Below, one piece after another: positions 56,201 to 58,000 of a stretch of DNA of 58,000 bases. Position numbers and translations under genes: made by a program. The notes beneath the pieces are model-generated. The model was not told where the DNA came from, did not search any database, and saw only the letters and a list, made by a program, of their open reading frames with translations. This DNA is from Cryptomeria japonica (lineage: Eukaryota; Streptophyta; Pinopsida; Cupressales; Cupressaceae), in assembly GCF_030272615.1 (NCBI RefSeq), contig NC_081407.1:148429744-148487743 (forward strand), read 5' to 3'. How positions within the stretch are numbered: position 1 is the stretch's first letter; each line of letters starts with the position of its first letter.

Positions 56201-58000
56201 AAACTTGCCCCCAAGTATAAAGGTATACATTTGAAAAAAGGTGATGTGTGAAATCTTTAGAACATGTAGCACCACCCGAACAAGTGTTCTTGAACATTTC
56301 AAAGATAGAGACCCAACCCACACTTAGAACCTTCAAAAAATTCAACCAAACATATCTAGTGAATATGAAGCATTCTAAAAAGGGAAGAAGAATCCCAAAC
56401 TAGATCAAGGAACTTATTATTTGATTACCCATGTGTGTGCAAGTGGGTTTATTCTAGTCCATATGATTATTGTAATCCTTAGAATCTGACGTGACTAGCT
56501 ACGTGAGTTACCATGACTTCAAAAGCATCCTGGATAGAGCCTCACTGCTAGTGAGCGTCCATAGCTCTGATGAGGTTATCGCTATAATCTCATGAATATT
56601 TCTCCATTGCCAGCCAAGCATCCATAGCCCTGATGGAGTTACTCGCATGTTCCCAAAGCCAAGCATTTTGATATTGCATTTTATTGCATTTTTGCTTTTC
56701 TCTTCTCGGTATTTCTTTTCTTGCTCATGCTTTTGTTTTGATATTTTGATATTGATTTTTCTCTTGTCACTTATTCTTTTGTGCATTGGCTTATAATTGA
56801 TGAAACTCACGTGGGTCTGAGAATTACAGTGGAATTGTAGTAGGATTTTGGATTTTTCACTAGCCACGTCTTCACCTAAGAAACCACAATGACTTAGGGA
56901 AATTGATTAAGTGTGTCAGATATAGTAATCAGAAGATGTTGGTATCAAGATACAATAAGTGATTCTCTTTCTACATCGAGTACGTATCCCAACCAAAAGA
57001 TAGTGTTAAAGAGGAACAACATCAGATTATGAAGCTTTTCATGAATAGATATCTAGAAAATTGACTAAATATAAGATTGAACATGGCCGAGTGTGTGACA
57101 AAATGACACAAACATCTATTTCAGAGATGAAGGATTTATGCAAAGGATTGAACTGAAGGGATGGAAAGATGAAAAATAGGTGTTACTGTTGGATAATAGA
57201 TAGGATGTTCGAAGATTTGTGCAAGGATGGATGGAAATGTCTTCAAGATTAATGTTGGCACACACCTTAAGAGGTGGTGGAGTGATGGGGGGCAAGTGAA
57301 TTTTAGATTCTGAGATTTTGATGGAGGAGTGGATGTGGAATTCGAGACATAAGGACCCAAAATGGATGAAGGAAATGATAGAAGAATAGATTTGGAAGGT
57401 GGGAAAAGGGTAGATGGATGATTGAAGGAAGATTTTGGAATAGCAAGTCTAGATGTCAATTTTGATTTTTCTTTGGATTAAAATGCTTTTATGGGAAACC
57501 ACATCAATTTTTATTTTTCTTTTCCTTTTGGTTCTTTGGAATGCATTGCTTCTATGAGTGACTTAGGAACCCATATAGTTTTGGATTTTTCTTTTCTCAT
57601 TATGGGCCTTTGTATCCTTTTGGATATTGCTTTCTTCTTTTGGATCAGATTTTTCTTTTATTTGATATGTATTTTAGATTGGACATGCTGATCTTTTGAT
57701 GGATATGGATTTTTGCACTTATGGATTTTATTCTTGACATCCAAATTTCTTCCAAAGGGAATGAGATTCATGGATGAACAGGAATGATATGGAGCTCTTT
57801 TGGATGGTTTGATGTAGGTATATGGTTCGAAAGTGCTCAGAGATGTATGCCTTTGTCAATCTTGATTTATGATAGGGTAATCGGATTGTGAGCTAGGGAT
57901 CATATGAATAGTGGATGGAGGAATGTAGGGTCCTAATATGGATGGAAGGGAGGAAGACTTTGATTTGGAAATAAAAGGACCCAAAATAGATTAAGAGGAT

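Larger units (their letters stand above)
54241..58000. other. AT-rich intergenic DNA with tandem duplications
   Basis: No recognisable protein. Open frames here are short and fall in GGATGGA-rich or T-rich sequence. Tandem or dispersed duplications are listed separately. Near 56480-56660 two copies of a CCATAGC-CTGATG word pair occur. Confidence 0.5.

Noticed and set aside
55896-56345. Coding frames of 100-150 codons on the minus strand
   Set aside because: They arise from GGATGGA-rich low-complexity sequence read in reverse (Ser/His/Pro-rich) and overlap in two frames.
57136-57459. 107-codon minus-strand frame
   Set aside because: Low-complexity Ser/Pro/Phe-rich translation of GGATG repeats, with no domain and no start context.

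Overview
The window looks like nuclear intergenic DNA from a seed plant with a large, repeat-filled genome, possibly a gymnosperm. That last step is a guess from repeat density and decay, because no single-copy marker gene is present. Nearly every protein-coding signal is retrotransposon: six or seven Ty1/copia bodies, one Ty3/gypsy end, two elements without pol, and a LINE end with a SINE-like piece. All coding regions carry stops or frameshifts, so nothing here looks like an intact gene. No CRISPR, rRNA or true tRNA was seen. Layout, left to right. 1-6413: the 3' end of a Ty3/gypsy integrase, a cluster of GGTTCAA hairpin repeats, then a long broken ORF in the env position. 6414-11790: copia A on the minus strand (3' LTR, RNase H, RT, integrase, protease, gag; 5' end lost). 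11791-24520: unique-looking DNA holding a small non-autonomous LTR element (13328-15808) and complete copia B (16160-23155, minus strand). Splice-like signals at 12100 and 24240 suggest that this stretch could be a minus-strand host gene with a giant intron. 25550-32311: complete copia C (plus strand) with a perfect AGCCT target duplication. 32653-35589: a head-to-head junction of two copia fragments (D and D'). 35590-39828: copia E, with RT and RNase H deleted. 39829-49394: element G on the minus strand, with LTRs but no pol. It encodes a coiled-coil protein with five CCHC knuckles and a separate ORF of about 1,120 codons, and is followed by a partial tandem copy. 49395-53166: an LTR fragment fused to copia F (RT, RNase H, 3' LTR). 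53225-54240: LINE ORF2 C-terminus and SINE-like head. 54241-58000: AT-rich DNA with tandem duplications. The most interesting signal is in the LTRs. Eleven copia-type LTR ends carry, 17-36 nt from the terminus and next to the primer-binding site where that is present, a hairpin with a constant ACTGA/TCAGT core and a C-rich loop. The outer stem differs between families (GACA/TGTC, GAAA/TTTC, GT/AC, GTTAAT/ATTAAC, GAAG/CTTC) yet stays complementary, which is the covariation expected of a selected structure. Most of these LTRs also carry a second symmetric module, GTGG-Tn-CCC-loop-GGG-Tn-CCAC. The unrelated small element at 13328 has no such hairpin at its LTR end. Decay is mostly by nonsense mutation at Gln, Trp and Arg codons, as expected from deamination of methylated cytosine. 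Several stops recur at the same codon in separate copies.
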